A DNA stretch of 16,080 nucleotides from Desulfocapsa sp. (GTDB lineage: Bacteria > Desulfobacterota > Desulfobulbia > Desulfobulbales > Desulfocapsaceae). This document shows positions 13,921 to 16,080 of this stretch, one piece after another. A program made the position numbers and the translations under genes. The notes beneath the pieces are model-generated. The model was not told the DNA's origin. It worked only from the letters and a program-made list of their open reading frames with translations, and ran no database searches. How positions within the stretch are numbered: the first letter of the stretch is position 1; each line of letters starts with the position of its first letter. Location: assembly GCA_020717935.1 (NCBI GenBank), contig DYDK01000011.1:1-16080 (forward strand), read 5' to 3'.

Positions 13921-13984
13921 TTTCTCGGAATTATCGCGCTATTTTCTCGGATTTTATATTTACTTTTTTCGGATTATAAAATAC
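13921..13984 (+). promoter_or_regulatory. Three TTTCTCGGA-type motifs at 22-bp spacing in the ATPase promoter region
   Basis: TCTCGGA begins at 13923 and 13945, and TTTCGGA at 13967, a spacing of exactly 22 bp each time. Each is preceded by T and followed by an AT-rich stretch (AATTAT, TTTTAT, TTATAA). TATAAA at 13975-13980 may be the -10 box. Two-helical-turn spacing puts the motifs on one face of DNA, as for a cooperative regulator. Confidence 0.5.
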
Positions 13985-13996
13985 AGTGCGATGGAT

Positions 13997-14005
13997 AAAA
14001 GGAGG
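13997..14005 (+). promoter_or_regulatory. Strong Shine-Dalgarno site that decides the ATPase start
   Basis: AAAAGGAGG lies 6 nt before ATG 14012. It lies inside the frame that would start at ATG 13991, so 14012 is preferred. Confidence 0.8.
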
Positions 14006-14011
14006 ATAACC

Positions 14012-15271
14012 ATGCTTTTTAACAGGCATATCAAAGCACGAATCGTCGACCTACTGAATGATTTTCGTATTGTATATCTCACAGGACCAAGACAAGCAGG
14101 GAAAAGTACTCTGGTCAGGGAGATCGCCAATGAACAGGGAATGGAATACTTCACACTTGATGATGCCGCCCTGGCAGCCTCTGCGGCAAGCGACCCCCAA
14201 GGACTGCTGGCATCACTGCCAAAGCCCCTCGTTCTGGACGAATTTCAAATGGCCCCGAATCTGATCGGAGCCATCAAAATGGCATCCGACACAGCTGATG
14301 GACAAAAAGGGCTCTTTCTTCTCACAGGCTCCTCCGATATCTTTCGCTCGGCACGGGTACAGGAATCTCTCCCTGGGCATATGGCAAGGATTGAGCTCTA
14401 TCCATTGTCATATGCCGAGCGGCACGACAATCATTTCAATGCAATTGACCGGCTTATAAACGGTTCGTTCGAAAATCTCACGCTCAAACCGCTCAATAGA
14501 AAAGAGCTGGCAGATATTTTGATAACAGGCGGGTATCCCGAAGCCATAGTCAAAAGCCCACGCTCACGAGCCATCTGGTTTACTTCATACATTGAAGGAA
14601 GATTATTGAAAGACTTTGAGACCATGCATCACGCCAAAGGGGAGTATCACACGAAACTTTCAGCTCTTATCCGAAGTCTGGCAGGCATAACCGGCAAACT
14701 CATCAAATATGCCAATGTAGCCAACGATCTGTCACAGGATGACAAAACAGTAAAAAAGTATATGGAAATACTTGAACTCATGTTTATCATCCGCCGGATT
14801 CCTCCCTATGTGCGGAACAACGCCAAACGCTCAGTTGTAGGAATGCCCAAGCTTCATTTTATTGACACAGGGCTAGCCTGCCATCTTCTGGGGATGAAAC
14901 ATCCCGAGACACTTCATGGCTCTCAGTTTTTCGGAGGGCTGGTGGAAAACTTTGTTTTTGGTGAGCTGCTGAAACACGCAACCTGGTCAGAAGAGGATGT
15001 GAATTTTTTCCATTTTCGTGATACTGACCACCACGAAATAGATATAGTTATTGAGCGCAGCGATGGCAAAGTTGTGGGCGTTGAAGTCAAGGCTTCCATG
15101 ACCGTTACGACGCAAGACTTTTCAGGACTCTCAGCCTTTGCAGATTATGCCAAAGACAAGTTTCTCCACGGCGTACTGTTCTATTCCGGGGACAAGATAC
15201 TTCCCTTCAAAATCAATAATAGAACATTCATTGCCTTGCCAATCTCTGAGAATCTCGCAAAAAGTCAATGA
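14012..15271 (+). CDS. AAA ATPase, AAA_14 / DUF4143 family
   Basis: This has 419 residues. It shows Walker A GPRQAGKST at 25-33, Walker B VLDEFQ at 74-79, sensor-like LLTGSSD at 103-109, and YPLSYAE at 130-136, all typical of AAA_14 ATPases. The C-terminal half is DUF4143, with IDTGLACHLLGM (about 284-295), FGGLVENFVFGELLKH (about 307-322) and a PD-(D/E)XK-like end: E313, D344 (HEIDIVIE) and E358-V-K360 (VGVEVKAS). The biological role of this widespread family is unclear; the restriction-endonuclease-like fold hints at nucleic-acid binding or cleavage. The gene stands alone, flanked on both sides by inverted clusters of a CTGACCCCGC repeat, and is convergent with the transposase remnant on its right. 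More AT-rich than recBCD. The family call is firm, the function is not. Confidence 0.9.
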   Translation: MLFNRHIKARIVDLLNDFRIVYLTGPRQAGKSTLVREIANEQGMEYFTLDDAALAASAASDPQGLLASLPKPLVLDEFQMAPNLIGAIKMASDTADGQKGLFLLTGSSDIFRSARVQESLPGHMARIELYPLSYAERHDNHFNAIDRLINGSFENLTLKPLNRKELADILITGGYPEAIVKSPRSRAIWFTSYIEGRLLKDFETMHHAKGEYHTKLSALIRSLAGITGKLIKYANVANDLSQDDKTVKKYMEILELMFIIRRIPPYVRNNAKRSVVGMPKLHFIDTGLACHLLGMKHPETLHGSQFFGGLVENFVFGELLKHATWSEEDVNFFHFRDTDHHEIDIVIERSDGKVVGVEVKASMTVTTQDFSGLSAFADYAKDKFLHGVLFYSGDKILPFKINNRTFIALPISENLAKSQ

Positions 15272-15281
15272 AACATCGCAA

Positions 15282-15404
15282 AGAGCGGGGTCAGGCTTGA
15301 CAATCAACAAAAGAGCGGGGTCAGAGAGCGGGGTCAGGCTTGACAATTGGGCATTTCGCTTTGCAAAAGAGCGGGGTCAGGCTTGACAATTGGGCATTTC
15401 GCTT
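15282..15404 (-). repeat. AGAGCGGGGTCAG(GCTTGACAAT) repeat cluster right of the ATPase gene
   Basis: Read on the plus strand, AGAGCGGGGTCAG begins at 15282, 15312, 15325 and 15368. A 37-bp stretch (AGAGCGGGGTCAGGCTTGAC through GGGCATTTCGCTT) is identical at 15325-15361 and 15368-15404, a 43-bp period. The orientation is opposite to 13823-13908. The last copy runs into the 3' end of the transposase frame. Confidence 0.9.
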
Positions 15405-16080
15405 AATTTCATTCTGACTCTCTCAACTTTCCCAGCCAAATGGCTATCGCTGAGCAACCGTTTCCGCAATCTCCCAGCTGCCTGGCTGAGTCCAGACAAA
15501 TCCCGCTGCAAAAATTTACCCAGGTCTGTTAATTTCAAGTTGACGGAACCAAGAACAAATATAGCAACAACGGCTCTCGCCTCGGAAACATCCCGGCACC
15601 TGCCCGGCTCTGATAAAACAGAATACGGGATCTCGTAAACAGCACATACTGTCTCGATTAGCTGCTCCAGAGAATGACGTCGTTCAAACCGCTCTTCTAT
15701 ATTCACCAAAACCTGTTCTACAAAAACATCATCTCCCAGCATCCTCCCTTCAGCCGAACCACTGTGAAACTCGCGCCGCCGCCCTTCTGTCTCCCCTTGG
15801 CACACAAAATCCTGATAAAGCCTGAGCGCCGTCAGTGACTGGTCTGAAAACTGCCGCAATACCAAATCAGTGGTCAGCCATGGGATGCAGACATTGCCAC
15901 AATATGCGCCATGAGAAGACCACTGGAACTCATCGCAATGTTGTACAATGTTGGCCCTGACCGGATTACTATGAATATACCTGACGAGTTGGAGAAGGTA
16001 ACTATCAGCATCAATAAGAATTGCCTTATAAGTAAATCTGCATAAATATTTATAAAATCTTGACAGGCTTGGCATTTTAT
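15377..16080 (-). pseudogene. REP-associated (RAYT / IS200-like Y1) transposase, partial and probably damaged
   Basis: The frame is open to the window edge, so the N-terminus with the HUH motif is not seen. Visible are ADSYLLQLVRYIHSNPVRANI, followed by FQWSSHGAYCG (the family's RYIxxNPVRA and WSSHRAYLG signatures), and a C-terminal DnaA_C-like helix-turn-helix (about the last 110 residues: ERRHSLEQLIETVCAVYEIP, then SEARAVVAIFVL, LTDLGKFLQRDLSGLSQAAGRLRK). Between SLSRFYKYL and CRFTYKAILID the family usually has about 13 residues ending in GHLFQGR; they are missing here in frame, so the enzyme is probably inactive. The last residues (PNCQA) and the stop are encoded by the flanking repeat. 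These Y1 transposases act on palindromic REP sequences. It could still be an intact, unusual member, as the 5' part is beyond the window. Confidence 0.65.

Noticed and set aside
15282..15404. CRISPR-like array from the 37-bp repeated stretch
   Set aside because: Only two full copies 6 nt apart plus partial copies; the sequence matches REP-type repeats near a RAYT gene.

Overview
The window is dominated by a complete recC-recB-recD operon on the minus strand (12716 down to 2966). Its three reading frames carry ten blocks of one GC-rich short-repeat family, translated in frame as proline/glycine-rich inserts of the PKGTLPQGHF / SFGAPSGRLRGAFGAP type. Moderate GC content, a cyclic-nucleotide-binding-like protein with a DUF4388 domain, an ArsA-type ATPase and a RAYT-type transposase fit a deltaproteobacterium (Desulfobacterota, perhaps Desulfobulbales). 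That assignment is inferred from gene content only; there is no rRNA or other marker gene.

Layout. 1-183: the C-terminal end of a surface or secreted protein with an InlB-type repeat (+). 180-304: a 125-bp element with 22-bp perfect terminal inverted repeats, MITE-like. 327-368: a strong bidirectional terminator. 417-2475: two minus-strand genes, first a three-part Cys-rich/cNMP-binding-like/DUF4388 protein and then an ArsA/GET3-family ATPase; their reading frames overlap by an unusually long stretch that includes the ATPase P-loop. 2476-2965: noncoding, with a 67-bp near-perfect palindrome and a probable operon terminator.

2966-12716: recC, recB and recD, joined by 4-nt ATGA overlaps at both junctions, so they are probably translationally coupled and made as one RecBCD complex. 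All helicase motifs of RecB and RecD and the RecB nuclease residues are present, so the complex looks functional despite the inserts. The inserts lie mainly between conserved motifs and in inter-domain linkers. The repeat units are 16 and 11 nt, neither a multiple of three, yet every block preserves the frame. The 16-nt unit carries TAA on its reverse strand, and wherever it is tandem it lies only in the stop-free orientation.

12717-16080: an accessory region with shorter, more AT-rich genes. It holds a Phd/VapC-type toxin-antitoxin pair with a clear promoter and overlapping palindromic operator, an AAA ATPase of the AAA_14/DUF4143 type with three 22-bp-spaced motifs upstream, and at the right edge a partial and probably damaged REP-associated transposase (RAYT). 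Copies of a CTGACCCCGC / GCGGGGTCAG repeat, of the kind linked to such transposases, bracket the ATPase in opposite orientations, and a diverged copy lies beside the toxin gene.
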